Origin: Amorphophallus konjac
Taxonomy: Eukaryota; Streptophyta; Magnoliopsida; Alismatales; Araceae
NCBI GenBank assembly: GCA_022559845.1
Contig: CM040127.1
Location: forward strand, 35,922,708 to 35,986,707
Direction: 5' to 3'
Length of the DNA: 64,000 nt
Positions 1 through 11,218 of this stretch are shown in pieces. A model generated the notes under the pieces. It saw only the letters and a list, made by a program, of their open reading frames with translations. It made no database searches and had not been told where the DNA came from. The first letter of the stretch is position 1; every line of letters begins with the position of its first letter. The position numbers and the translations under genes were made by a program.

Positions 1-103
1 TTCTCTCGGTCTCTTTCTCTCTGCCTATCTTAGAGGGAGACAGAGTCCCCCCTTGTCTCTCATTCTCAATCTGTCTATCACAATGAGACATGCCCCGCTA
101 TCT
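1..103. repeat. CT/GA-rich flank, inverted copy of 19633-19735
   Basis: Low-complexity CT-rich DNA directly before the first LTR. Its reverse complement is found, with few changes, at 19633-19735 directly after an inverted LTR fragment, so the window starts inside one arm of an inverted duplication whose outer end is not visible here. Confidence 0.8.
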
Positions 104-351
104 TGTAATGCCCCATATTTTTTGGATTACTTATCAGGTCTGGATCTGTGGGTTTCGGATCATGTTCGTGGGTTTCGGAGTGTGTTTTGTGCTTTACACG
201 TGTTTTTCCCTGATGTGCCTTCGGAACACTGTGTAGGGTGAACCGTGGCGTTCTCCGACTCCGAGACGTAACTAGCGCGTTGTGCTCTTCCCGAGGATCG
301 CGGAGGTAATTTTTCATATTTTTTTGAATTTCTGGAATTTTTGGGTTTTTC

Positions 352-362
352 TATATATATTA
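352..362 (+). promoter_or_regulatory. TATA box of LTR A1
   Basis: TATATATATTA followed by a long pyrimidine-rich stretch of the Y-patch type (364-435), the usual layout of a plant core promoter. The same arrangement lies about 250 bases into every Tekay-type LTR in the window, so transcripts probably start here and most of the LTR is R-U5. Confidence 0.6.
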
Positions 363-911
363 ACTCTTTCTCTCTCTCCCCTCTCATTTCTCTCTTCCCT
401 CCCTCTCTCTTCTCACGCTCTCTCCCTTCTAACCCTCTCCTCTCCGGCGGCCGACGGAGCAGGGCAGGGGTGGAGCGGGGCGACGCGGGCGAGGAGGACG
501 GCGAGGATAGGTCGAGGATCTGGGGATGGAGGCGCGGTGAAGCTCGGCCGTGAGTTCGTGTCTCGGCGAGGGTTTAACGGCATTTTTTTCGTGGATCGGC
601 GTCCACGGCACGTCAAATCTTCGGTGGAGGTAGGGAGATGCTTCCCCAGCTCGTGTACTTCCTTTCCCGCGATTTTGGTAGGACGTGACGAGACGAGCAG
701 GCTTATTTGAGCATTTTGGGAAAAATGCATATTTTTTGGGAGTGAGCCGGATCTAGCATTTTAACATGTTATTTGGTGGTTTGGGGGCACCATGTGATGC
801 CTTGGGGTATGGGGAAGGGTTTCCCCCTTGTTTCCCCATCACCCGAGGGTGATTGGGGCGTGGAATGGTGATTTTCGCCGTGATTCGTCGTTTTCGGGTT
901 TCCGGAATAGA

Positions 912-1423
912 AACTGTCCTAACAGGAACCGCCTATAGGTGAAACGGTCCCCAGGGAGACCGTTTATTGTCCGTTTCACCGTATTTTGGGGCTGCGGTCC
1001 TGCGATAGACCGCTACGCTTGTCTTGGTGGTCTAAGGCAGACCGTTTTTCTGGTTGGGTGGTTTTGGTCTGACCGCCAACTGCCCCTTATGTCGGTTGGC
1101 TAAACGGCCGCACGATAGACCGCCTGGAGGGTTAAGCGATCTGGTGTGGACCGCCTGGCTCATGGAGCGGCCAGGGCACGACCGTTTTATGTTTTGGGTT
1201 CATTCTAGGCCAGGAGGGGTAGCGGCCATGCGACTGACCGCTAGGTGACACCTAACGGTCATGCAATGGGCCGCCACTCTTCTAGGCGGTCTGAGGGTGA
1301 CGGCCTGGGTCCTGGTAGCGCCTGGGGCAATGCGGTCCTGGCTGGACCGCTAGGCCATGCTTTGCGGTCCTAGCTAGACCGCCAAGCTCTAAGACGGTCC
1401 AGGGAGGACCGCCCTATGGTTTT
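912..1423 (+). repeat. GCGGTC-type hairpin array in LTR A1
   Basis: A run of short imperfect inverted repeats whose stems are variants of GCGGTCC/GGACCGC and ACGGTC/GACCGT, spaced roughly 30-45 bases apart. It lies about 0.8 kb into the LTR, the position at which the other LTR subfamilies carry arrays built from different stem sequences. Confidence 0.75.
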
Positions 1424-1862
1424 CATGCTTTCTAGGCCCGTTTAGTGTTGCGTTGGTCTCCGGTCGACCCGGTTGTGACCCAGTGGTCGACCATCGGCCT
1501 CGAGAGTGTCCCGGACATCCCATGGATTTTGTGACCGTGTTTCTGGGGTGTCTGGAGGTACCGTGTCATCTCGATTAGCGTGCCCATAGAGTTAGAGGGT
1601 TTGGGTGGCCTCGCTTACGTTCTGGGCTTTCGTGTTACGCTTGATCGAGTCGCCGTGTTTATGCGTGAGTGCGGTGGGGGTTCCCTCGCATGTCGTGGGT
1701 TTCTCCGAGGGATGGTTCCCGAGCGGGCCAAGTGTATGGCCTTGGACTGTGAGTCCAGTCATCCGGCTGGGGGCTGGAGGTTTCCCGCTTTTCCTGGGAT
1801 GGGGAATCGGCGTGGTGGCTCATGAGCTGCCTTTGGAACCATGCTTTTGTGTTTTCCGCATG

Positions 1863-1867
1863 GGCCG
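1863..1867. repeat. Target-site duplication GGCCG (left) of the inverted-LTR element
   Basis: GGCCG here and at 7624-7628 flank the element. Removing 1868-7623 and one copy restores the sequence found uninterrupted in the sister LTR around 17143-17160, which therefore serves as the empty site. Confidence 0.9.
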
Positions 1868-4275
1868 TGTAACGACCCGAGAATCCGATTACCGGGAAGG
1901 CCCGATAACCCGAGACTCGCACCGCCACCCACGAGCCCGAAGACTCGGAAGGGTTAAAAGGATGGTGTGGAGACTACACAAGTATCACAAATAATTGCAG
2001 AAATTAAACAGTTACAATATTAGGCAGGAAATAAATTAACATTTTACATAGTCCACAAAAAAAAAAAAAACAACAGCAAGAACAGTCCACGACTAGTACA
2101 GTGACAAGAAAGAAAAGTACAGCTACTCGGGGCATACCCCGGCTCTGACCTCTGGCACTACCTCTGGGCACCCGCACCACGCTGCGCTCCTGCAGCGCTC
2201 CCCGAAGGTGGCGTCTCACCTGAAACGCGGTGAAAACACGCAGGGAATGAGTCTCGGAATAAGACTCGGTAGGGATCACTCGAACCCTACCTCGTAAAAT
2301 GAGAAACCACTACTCTAGCGGTAGGAAAGTACCTCGGAAAGGAAATCCCTGTACTCTACAGAACTAGACCCTATGGCACGTAAACCGACACACGTGCCAC
2401 GGTACAAGAAGACCGAAACCAACGGTCGAACCGTAAAACCCGAAGGTCGGAAACACACGACTGACAGTCTGACACTCCGTACTCGACAGGAGTACCACCC
2501 ACTAGAAGCACAGCCGGTAGCGTCCCCTGACGTCTTACACCGCACCGCAGGTGAACCGCCTGACGTGGTAGGTCCTACCCGAGGCACATACACCGTACAA
2601 GTAACTCACAAACAAGTGACTAGCTGGGGTCACGCCCGTCGACGTGCGTCCACAGTCCCCAACCACGTGTGCACACACAGACCACGCGTCCTAGGTCTGG
2701 CCCTCTGACCGATTTTCCCCTGGCACTGGACTCTGATGTGACGAGGGGCCCGACGGTAACCAGTCTAAAATCGTCCTCAGGGTAAGCCCGTACACCACTC
2801 CCTGGTGCAACTAGCACACGCGTACTAGCAGGCTACGACTAGTGGAGGGTCACAAAGGAGTAGACTCTCAAGTCAACGGAAAACGACGTCCGAACCTGAC
2901 GAAGTACGGGGGCTGCCCCACGTACCATCACCGTCGCACGGTGACCACGGTCGGGAGAGAAACGGACTCACCGCCCACGGCCAAACGCATGACCAAGGCA
3001 AACGGAACTTCACGGGGTGCCCGGGGCGCACACACGGCCCAAGGGGAACACCCAACAACAGCCAGATCGTGCTAGGGATACCTAGCGCGACACGGAAGAA
3101 CGCGCTAGGGCCTCCTAGCGTGACAAGGGACATCGCGCTAGGGCCTCCTAGCGCGACAAGGGACATCGCGCTAGGGCCTCCTAGCGCGACAAGGCATGTC
3201 GCGCTAGGGACGGCTAGCGCGACACGACAGATTGCGCTAGGGATGCCTAGCGCGACAAGGCTGATCGCGCTAGGACCCCATAGCGCGACAGGAACCGCCT
3301 CCTGTTCATCTTCTCCGATGAACGCGCTCGGTCGGGGCATCGCGACCTCCAAGAACGCGCTACTGGAGTATAGCGCGTTCTCAGTCCGCGGCCGAAAACG
3401 GTAGAAACGCCCAAAAATTCTAACCACGCCCCCATGCCTCCATAGGAGAGGGGGAAAACAAAGGGGAAGACCCCTGGGGACCCCTAGCATGATTCTAAGC
3501 CATCAAAACATGAAATCATGCATCAAATTCATAGATCGGGCGAGCTCTCCCCAAATCATGGAAAAATCCCAAAAACGCTCAAACGATCCCCTCTCGGCCT
3601 CCCCGCGGCCTATAAATCGCGAAAAAGATCGGCATGAGGCTAAGGAACGTCACCCGACCTCAATGGAGCGAATGCTCCGCCGGATCGCCCACAAACCACG
3701 AAGAACGCTTTAAGCTTCACGAACTCCCCACGCTTCCCACGCACGCCGCACGCCCACGAGCTCGCCTCGCCGCTGCCCACACGTCCGCGCCGTCGCCCCG
3801 CCGCCGTCCGTAGCCGGAGAGGGGTTCGCCGCGTCCGAATGGGAGAGAGGAGGGTGTCACGGTGGGAAGAAACGGAGGAAGAGGAAGAAGAAGAAAGAGA
3901 AAGGAGAAAAGAAAAAGAAAAAGAATTAGGGCTTTATAGAAAATCCGAATTTTTGGAAAAATACCGAAAAATAGAAAAATACATTTTCGGAATCCTCAGA
4001 ACGCACCGATCGCAACGGTACCACTCGTGCCCGGGTGAACCGCCCGGTTCGCCTGTAGCGAGCTTCCGAAGAAAAAGCCGAAACACACACCGGGAATCAG
4101 AAAACACGCGCGGAAAAGCCGCGGAACGCCTCCGGGCCTCCGAAACAACTCCGGATCGCGCCGATCCGAACATGAAAGATGTCCGAAACAAAATTTCGGA
4201 CACAACATAGGAGGACGCTCTGAAAACCAGATCCGGGACCCACGAAGAAGGATCCGAAAGGTCCGGGATATTACA
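1868..4275 (-). mobile_element. LTR B1, Tekay subfamily B (left arm of chimera)
   Basis: On the minus strand it begins TGTAATATCCCGG at 4275 and ends GGTCGTTACA at 1868. Its length of 2408 bp nearly equals the 2412 bp of the LTR at 59310-61721, to which it is similar along its length, so both are subfamily B. It carries a TATA box (TATAAAG, near 3930), a donor-like site weakened to GAG|GTCGGG (3657-3660), a hairpin array (3068-3387), the CCACGTGTGCA motif (2663-2673) and an acceptor-like CAG|GTGAG (2220-2222). Confidence 0.9.
3068..3387 (-). repeat. CGCGCTAGG hairpin array in LTR B1
   Basis: About eight consecutive units in which TCGCGCTAGG-like and CCTAGCGCGA-like arms face each other across a few bases, each unit close to 36-40 bp. 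The same array is in the B2 LTR and in the C LTR. Long open frames across it are a by-product of the repetition. Confidence 0.85.
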
Positions 4276-4310
4276 GCCCTCCCCCCTTAAGGAATTTCGT
4301 CCTCGAAATT
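4276..4310 (-). promoter_or_regulatory. Polypurine tract of the subfamily B arm
   Basis: On the minus strand, a sequence ending in TTAAGGGGGGAGGGC directly precedes the TGTAATA start of the LTR. A, C and D elements have the same arrangement. It is the typical plus-strand primer site of Tekay-type chromoviruses. Confidence 0.85.
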
Positions 4311-4326
4311 GAGAATAACCCAAGGG

Positions 4327-4507
4327 GAAAGAAGAGGAAGACTCACTCAAACAGATACGAGAACTGCTGACGCATCTCGTCCTCACGTTCCCACGAAGCC
4401 TCCCCGCCAGAGTGTCGCTGCCACACGACCTTTACCAAGGGAATGACCTTGTTCCGTAGGCGCTGCTCTCGCCTATCCTCCACGCGGATCGAAAACTCTG
4501 GGCGTTG
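4327..4507 (-). pseudogene. Integrase C-terminal tail remnant of a Tekay chromovirus
   Basis: The minus strand reads through the terminal stretch of a chromovirus polyprotein, with the recognisable segments RNKVIPLVKVVW and EASWEREDEMR, and stops at TGA shortly before the polypurine tract. In this family the segment follows the integrase core and is the last part of pol. Everything upstream (gag, protease, RT, RNase H, integrase core) is missing because the chimera switches at about 4510 to another element in the opposite direction. The fragment is about 60 residues and not functional by itself. Confidence 0.85.
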
Positions 4508-4509
4508 AC

Positions 4510-4845
4510 CAGTGGATTGGTTTTTGTGGTGAAGATTGCGTTCCCTTGGTGAGCGAGAGGGTGGCAGCGATGCCGTGAGTGGTTTTCGTTGTGTCCGAGG
4601 TGATACCAGACTTGTGCCCTTGTGTTATGCCTGCTCTGGTGGCCGGTGTGTGCGCGGTGTGCGGAGCATGGTATTGTTCGTGATTATGGTCTGGTTGTAT
4701 CCCTCATGATCGGTGCTTTTTTGAGAATTGAGGTTTTTCTATGTTGGGGCCCTGGCAGCGTTGTCAGTTAGTGGAGGCGTTCTTCCCCCGTGACTTGGTG
4801 CTAGTCCTGAATTTCGAGGACGAAATTTCTTTAAGGGGGGTGGGC
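4510..4845 (+). mobile_element. 3' internal end of the subfamily C arm (non-coding)
   Basis: From about 4510 the sequence resembles, on the plus strand, the non-coding 3' interior of the family A element (about 15060-15385). It ends in a polypurine tract, TTAAGGGGGGTGGGC, directly before LTR C. No coding domain is visible, so this arm seems to derive from a coding-less element, unlike the left arm. Confidence 0.75.
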
Positions 4846-5448
4846 TGTAATGCCTCGGACTTTTGGATCCTTGTTCATGGGTCCCGGATCTGGTTTCTTG
4901 GAGTGTCCAACTCCGTTGTGTCTGAAATTTCGTTTCAGACATCTTTCGTGTTCGGATCGGCGCGATCCGGAGTTGTTTCAGAGGCCCGGAAGCGTTCCGC
5001 GGCTTTTCCGCGTGTGTTTTCCGATTCCCGGTGTGTGTTTCGGTAATTCCTTCGGAACATCATTACGGGTGAACCGGGCTGTTCACCAGGGCGCGAGCGG
5101 TACCGTTGCGATCGGTGTGTTCCGAGGATCGCAGAAACGTGATTTTCTATTTTTCAGTATTTTTGAGAATTTCTGGATTTTCTATATATAACCTTTTCTC
5201 TCTCTCCCCATCTCATTTCTCTCTTCCCTCCCTCTCTCTTCTCTCACGTTCTCTCCTCTCCCCCTCTCACTCTGGGCGGCCGACGGAGGCGGCGAGGGCG
5301 GGGCGGCGTGGCTCGTGGGGCGTGGAGCGGCGGGTACGGGACGAGGATCGTGATGGTGGAGGCGGTTTGTGGGATCGTGAACTGGCGAGGGCTTAAATGG
5401 GGTTTCTTCGTGGATCGGCGTCCACGGCGCGTCGAATCTTCGGTGGAG

Positions 5449-7317
5449 GTAGGGAGATGGACCCTCAACCCACGTACTTCATTTCTCGCGAGTTTCGTAG
5501 GCCGTGGTGAGCCGAGCGGGCTAAACGGGGTGATTTGGGAAAAATGCATGTTTTTGGGGAGTGAGCCGAATCTTGTGTTTTGATCGTGTTTTGGGGGTTT
5601 AAATGGGTCCTCTCGGTGCTAGGGAGGTTGGGGAATGTTTCCCCCTTTGTTTCGCCATCACCCGGGGGTGATCGGGGCGTGGAATGGATTTCTTCGTGCT
5701 TCTCACGGTGTTTCGGGCGCGGACTGAGAACGCGCTACCCTCAGGTAGCGCGTTCTTGAGGGTCGCGCTGCCCCGACGGGGCGCGTTCATCAGAGAAGAT
5801 GAACAGTAAGGCGGTTCCTATCGCGCTATGGGGTACTAGCGCGTTCTGCGTTGTCGCGCTAGGGGTCCCTAGCGCGATCTGTCTTGTCGCGCTTGGGGTT
5901 CCTAGAGCGATCATCCTTGTCGCGCTAGGGGTCCCTAGCGCGACCTGTCTGGTCGCGCTAGGAGAGCCTGGCGCGTTCCGTCTTGTCGCGCTAGGTGATC
6001 CTAGCGCGATCTTCCCTGTTGTCTCGTGCTCCCCTTGGGCCGTGTGTGTCCCGGACACCCGGTGGAGCTCCGTGACCGTGTTTCGGGGTGTCTGGAGGTT
6101 CTGTTTACCTCGATTAGCGTGCCCGAGAGTTTAAGGGTTCGGGTGACCTTCTAGCGTTCCGACTGTATTGCATTGGTCTCCGGTCGACTCGGTTGTGACC
6201 CAGTGGCCGACCTTTGACCTCGTGAGTGTCCCAGGCACCCTGTGGATTTCGTGATCATATTTTTGGGCTATCTGGAGGTGCCGTGTTATCTCGATAAGCG
6301 TGCCCATGGGCTTGGTGGGTCCGGGTGACCCCAGGCGTTTCAGGCTTCCGTGTTCTCGCTCGATCGAGTCACCGTGTGTCGGTGTGTGTGCGGTGGAGTT
6401 CTCCCGCATGTCGTGAGTCTTTCTAGAAGATGATTCCCAAGTGGGTCATGTGTTTGGCCGTGGACTGTGCGTCCCGTTTCTTCTCCGACCGTGGTCACCA
6501 TGCGATGGTGCTGGTACGTGGGGCTGTCCCCGTACTTCGTCGGGTTCGGACGTTGGTTTCCGTTGTCTTGAGAGTCTACTCTCTCAGTGATCCTCCACTA
6601 GTCGTAGCTTCCTGCGCACGCGTGTGCGGACCCACCTGGGAGTGGTGGAGAGCGCGACCCGGTGAGACGCGGTTTTTAGGCTGGTTTCCGTCGGCCCCTT
6701 GCCTTTGCCACCAGAGTCCGGTGGGGGGGAAAACCAGCTAGAGGACCCGACCTAGAGCAGATGGTCTGTGTGTGCACACGTAGTTGGGGGCTTAGGACAC
6801 GCGCTGACGAGCGTGACCCCAGCTAGTCCTTGTTGTGGTACTGGTTACTGTGTGTGTCTGAGTCTCATGCCTAGGGTGTCGTAGCTAGACACTTGTGACG
6901 CGGTGTAAGACGCCAGGGGACGCATCCGGTCGTTCTTCTAGTGGGAGGTGCTCCTGTTCTGGACAGAGAGTGACAGACTGTCAGTCGCATGACTTCGACC
7001 TTCGGATTTTTGGTCGCATTGACCGTTGAGTTTCGGTTGTCTCGCCGCGGCACGTGTGTCAATTTTTTTGTACCGTGTGACTGGTTCTAGTGTAGTTTGG
7101 TAGCCCTTGACCGTGAGTCTGGGGTGTATTCTGGTACAGTAGGGGTAGCTGTAGTGCCGAGGTTCTACCGGCCACCGTAGTTACTTTCCTGCTTACGTAG
7201 TTACTTCTTTCCGTTGCTGTCTTGCTAGCGTAGCTTTCCTTCTGCCGTTGTTTCTCAGTTGGGGTTCCGCGGGATCCCTACTGGGCCAGTGACAGGAGGC
7301 TCACCCCTGCGTTTCAG
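5449..7317 (+). other. Putative LTR intron, subfamily C
   Basis: Bounded by GAG|GTAGGGAG and GTTTCAG|GTGCGGC, both conserved in position and sequence across divergent LTR subfamilies. It would remove the hairpin array and the CACGTG motif from a leader transcript started at the TATA box. Splicing itself is inferred. Confidence 0.4.
5723..6016 (+). repeat. CGCGCTAGG hairpin array in LTR C
   Basis: About eight palindromic units of 36-40 bp in the same order as in subfamily B, starting with an AACGCGCTA/TAGCGCGTT stem. Several arms have single mismatches. Confidence 0.85.
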
Positions 7318-7623
7318 GTGCGGCGGTTCTGTCTCGAGGTTTGAGGGTGCTGTGCGGTGGTTCTTACTTGCCAGCTTACCGGGCCGAGTGTTCACTTGGC
7401 ATGTGGTACGTTTTACTGCTTTAGACTGTACTTTCCGTTGAACTAGACTCTATTGTAGTTGTTTATTTATTTCTATTAATTATTGAATTGTCCTGCCTTA
7501 TTTCCTATTTCTTTGTACCTCCACACTCCTTTTTAGCCCTTCTGAGCCTCCCGCTCGTGGGCGGCGGGCCAGGATTCGAATGGTATCGGACTCCGCCCGG
7601 TATCCGGATCTCGGGTCGTCACA

Positions 7624-7628
7624 GGCCG
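7624..7628. repeat. Target-site duplication GGCCG (right)
   Basis: Second copy of the 5-bp duplication. Family A LTR sequence resumes here in register with the sister copy. Confidence 0.9.
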
Positions 7629-8029
7629 TGTGTATGGACTTGGAATGCAAGTCCCATTACTCAGCCTGGGGCTAGAGGGAGTCTTAGCTCCCCTTTTTGA
7701 GGGAATGATCTCGACGGTTGTGAACTGCCTCGTGAGTCATCGTGCCGAGTTTATGACCCTAGGGTTAGGGCAGATTGACGGCGTGGAGCCGTTTGGTGCA
7801 ACGGTCTTGACCTCGAGTCTTGTGACTCAAGGACCGTTGGATTTAGTGAGTCTAGAGGACTGTCCAGAGTCCAGTGGCTCGGTGCCACTTGGTCCTTCGT
7901 GACTTTCACGCAGGGTGCGTGCGTGTTTCTCATAATTTCTCCTTAGAGAGTGGTCACATCAGTGACTCCCCACTAGTCGTAGCCTTCCGACACGTGTGTG
8001 GTCCCACCTGGGAGTGGTGGCGAGGCTAC

Positions 8030-9993
8030 TGATAACGCGAAAGTTCGTGATTTAAAATATGCGTATCAATCTTAAAAATTCAAACTCGCACTAGATGAAA
8101 GAAAGACGTAATATGGTGGGAAGAAGGGTCGAATCCACATGGAAGAAGAGATTTATAGAGTTAACAACCTTGGAGTCCTTTGGAAAATACTTGTGATTTT
8201 TCTTTGCTTAAAGAAAATAGTGAAATGATGAACAAACCAAACACTTAATTAAAAACACCTATGACTATGCACCTACGCTATAGACAATAATTGCATGAAG
8301 TGAAAAGAAGAGATAGAATGAGGTAAAGAGGGTAGAAGATCAAAAACTAGATCAAAAGAACAACTTCTTTTATTAACTTAAAAGAAATGGTACATGAAGT
8401 GCAAGACAAGCTTACAATAAAGATGTGACGAGATTACAATGAAGTAAAATGAAACTAAAGTAACAACAAAAAGAGGAGCCTGAGGTGAGAAGATGGTAGT
8501 AGCAATGGTGATGACGTCGTCGTCTCCTCCTCGCAGAGCCTTGGAGAGGATCACTCCGCCTTGAAAGAGATCGCCGTGGAAAGAGGTGGATGAAGAAGCT
8601 GTCGTCGTCCACGTCACGAGTCTTGGAACGTCACCCGCCTTGATGTGCACACCGCCATGAAAGGAGAGTAGCGGAGGATAAACTTTGGAGAGAAATATAG
8701 AGAGGAATGTGGAAGGGTTTCTGTAGAGATGAAGAAGAAAGAAGATGAGAGAGTAAAACTGTGGGAAAATAAATATAACTAGTAAACGGAGAAGAATTAG
8801 AGGAAGTGATAGAAGAAGAAAATCTAGATCTACAAGAGAGGAAGAACTTGGTGAAGAACTTAGAGATAAAAGAAGAGTGGAAGAGCTTCAAAACGGAGGA
8901 AGAACAGAGTATAGTGCCTCGGATGAACAGTGAAATCATAGGATAGTAAGTTGAAAAATGAGAAATAACTTTCAATTCAGAAAGAATTAGAAGATGGTTT
9001 AGAAAAAGAAGTTGAAGATCGTTTAAAAACAAAGAACTTTTATGAAGAAAGTAAGAGAAGAAAATGACTACAAGGGAGAGAAATAATGGGAATAACAGAG
9101 AGAAACACTAGTTCGTAGATGAACAGGATAGCACAATGAAAAACATACAATACCTTGAAAACCAGAAGGAATTAGAAGCTGATGTAGAAGAAGAAGTTGT
9201 AGAAGACGTAAAAATAAAGAACTTTCATGAAGATAGAAAGAGGAGAAGAGGGAAGGAAGAGGGCGAACTCGGCAAACTAAAAGATGTGAGAGGGAGAGAA
9301 AAATGTCAAAAGAAGAAGTCCCCTTCTCCTCATTGTCATGGGCTATTTATAGTGAAAGTTGGATAGATGGAGGGTGGAGATTGTATCAAAAGGAGATGGA
9401 TGGTTAGGATTTAGGTAGAATATGATGCATGGGGAAGAGAAAAAGGAGGTGAGTACACCCTCCTTCGGCTTTGGACAACCCCCTTCCCAAGACTCATCAT
9501 TCCTCTCCTTTATTTCAAACTTTGAATTCAATTTTCCCTCCAACCAAGATGTGTGCTTCTTCTCCTCTATTTCAAACTTCGAATTTTATTTTCCCTCCAA
9601 CCAAAATATTTTGAGTTATCTTTTTACTCCAACCAAAATATGTGTCTTTTTTTGTTTGACTTGGTCAAAGTGGTGATGACAATTTTGCCCTCAGCTTCTC
9701 TTACAATTACCCTTAGTGTCCTGCACACACATAATTACAATTTAGTCCATAAAAATTATCATAATGTGCACATAAATCTTAAATGCTCATGATTAATTAT
9801 GTAATGGAGAATTAATGATCATGGCCCTCAACTTTAATTCATTAAATAATATCACCAAATTAATCAATTTGCGTGAAATACCCAATTTACATGTAAAGTT
9901 GAGATTAAAGATGGGACATGCATAATTATCTAATTATATGCACATAAAACGGTGTACATGTGATGAATTACCATCGAAAATGGACACTTATCA
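8030..9993 (-). mobile_element. Athila-type LTR (1964 bp)
   Basis: On the minus strand it begins TGATAAGTGTCC at 9993 and ends CGCGTTATCA at 8030. It is AT-rich, with a purine-rich GAAG stretch (about 8640-9300), and unrelated in body to the LTRs of the array at 43189-59309, though their starts and polypurine tracts match. No convincing reading frame is present. Confidence 0.85.
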
Positions 9994-11218
9994 CACCCCC
10001 CAACTTACTCATTGCTAGTCCCTTAGCAATGTAAATAAATTGAAATTTAGGACTAACAAGAGTTTATAAAATTCAAACTCTCATATCCAGCTCTCCCTTC
10101 ATAGAATCAACCAAAGATTAAGAATCTGGAATCATTAATACACACTAGCCTTACGTAGTAACTACATGATCAAGAATTCAAATCAAAGCTCAATAGCACT
10201 TGTGCATATGTAACTGCCAAATCCACAGCTTAGACAATTGCATCCCTCATTCGCTATTCCAAGCAAATGCCTTTCAACCCTGCACCTCTTAGATCAGAGC
10301 ATTAAGTATATTAGCTTTTTATCTACCTTATTACTTTGTCCCTTTGAGATCTTTTATACCACACATGATGTTGCACTACCCTTCACTGCTCAACGCGAAC
10401 CTCGACTTTTGCCTTAGGAGAAGCAAGCCCGGTTTCACAAATCAAGGTTCCCTTTTCCATTTTACGTGAAACTCAACACGTCTTAGGTGAAGTAGGGGCC
10501 CTGTTACTAAGACTAGGGGCATTTTTCATGGTGTGTTTTTTTACTTTTTTTTTCTTTTTTTGTACCATTACGCTTATTTGATAGATAATTTGACAAAAAG
10601 CTTTGTAAAAAGATCTCTTTTCTTAAGAAGTGCAGAATATCAGACAGCATACCAAAAATAGCAGTGGGCTTGTCTTGCTTGTTTCATTAGTGTGCAACAT
10701 GAATTTCTTTTTTTTTCAAAGTGCACATGAACTTTAAAGGGATTCTTATATCAGTTTTTCATGGCTAGATTGACTAAATTTCCCATCATCCTTTTCCCTA
10801 GTCTTTTCTAATCCAGAATTACTTTTAATTTAAACATGAATCATGAAACTCAAAATGGGGTTTACATCTTTCTTCTTTCATGCAACGATGACATGCAAGA
10901 CAGAACTCCTATCAGGTTGTACTATATGCATCATGAAAATTTTCTCTCCCCCCTCCAACTTGAATGACATTGTCCTCAATGGCATGTAAAATATATGAAC
11001 ATGACAATGCATACATGAATGTTTGGGAAGGAAAGGTACAACCTGGGGTGCGCAGACGTGGCTATTTTGGCACGTAATTTTCTGAACGACTTCTTCCAGC
11101 TCCTACAAACACAAATGAAAATGACTCACTATATTTTTGAAGAGAAATGGTTGGGTTGCCTCTCAACAAGCGCTAAGTTTAACGTCTTCAGCCAGACGCA
11201 TGAGAACTCACGAAGATT
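9994..11218 (-). mobile_element. Athila 3' untranslated interior
   Basis: Non-coding DNA between integrase and 3' LTR. It holds the polypurine tract (reverse complement of CACCCCCCAAC, 9994-10004) beside GGGACTAGC-type sequence. Its 10390-10860 part matches, in reverse complement, the 0.87-kb interiors of the array, which shows those interiors are Athila 3' UTR. It also contains the conserved block GCGCTTGTTGAGAGGCAACC (minus strand, near 11155-11175) typical of the Athila pol end. Confidence 0.8.

Larger units (their letters stand above)
1868..7623. mobile_element. Chimeric Tekay-type element with inverted, non-identical LTRs
   Basis: A single 5-bp TSD (GGCCG) flanks an insertion whose left LTR (1868-4275) is on the minus strand and whose right LTR (4846-7623) is on the plus strand. 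Each LTR is accompanied inside by its own polypurine tract and 3' internal end, so the structure is LTR-3'end joined tail to tail with 3'end-LTR. Both outer ends are U5 ends (TGTAACGACCC on the left, GTCGTCACA on the right). The two LTRs belong to different subfamilies, with about 2.41 and 2.78 kb and different 3' halves. The internal junction lies close to 4510. A normal provirus has LTRs in the same orientation, so this is not an ordinary insertion. Confidence 0.85.
4846..7623 (+). mobile_element. LTR C, Tekay subfamily C (right arm of chimera)
   Basis: Starts TGTAATGCCTCGG and ends GGGTCGTCACA, 2778 bp. The first half resembles subfamily B including the hairpin array. The last part (7260-7623) resembles families A and D, so the LTR looks mosaic. 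It carries a TATA box (5183-5191), a donor-like GAG|GTAGGG (5448/5449), the TGCACACGTAG motif (6773-6783, one change in the G-box) and an acceptor-like TTTCAG|GTG (7317/7318). Confidence 0.88.

Noticed and set aside
1054..1248. Short frames in the LTR hairpin regions as genes
   Set aside because: No conservation of frame between LTR A1 and A2 and no domain; the hairpin pattern explains the open stretches.
3068..3387. Repeat-spacer pattern resembling a CRISPR array
   Set aside because: Units are palindromic and differ among themselves, spacers are only a few bases, and the array sits at a fixed place in plant LTRs. There is no cas gene and the DNA is eukaryotic.
2873..3490. 205-residue minus-strand reading frame with repeated ALGGPSA-like segments
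   Set aside because: It is the translation of the hairpin array in LTR B1. The same array gives other frames in C and B2; no start context or domain.
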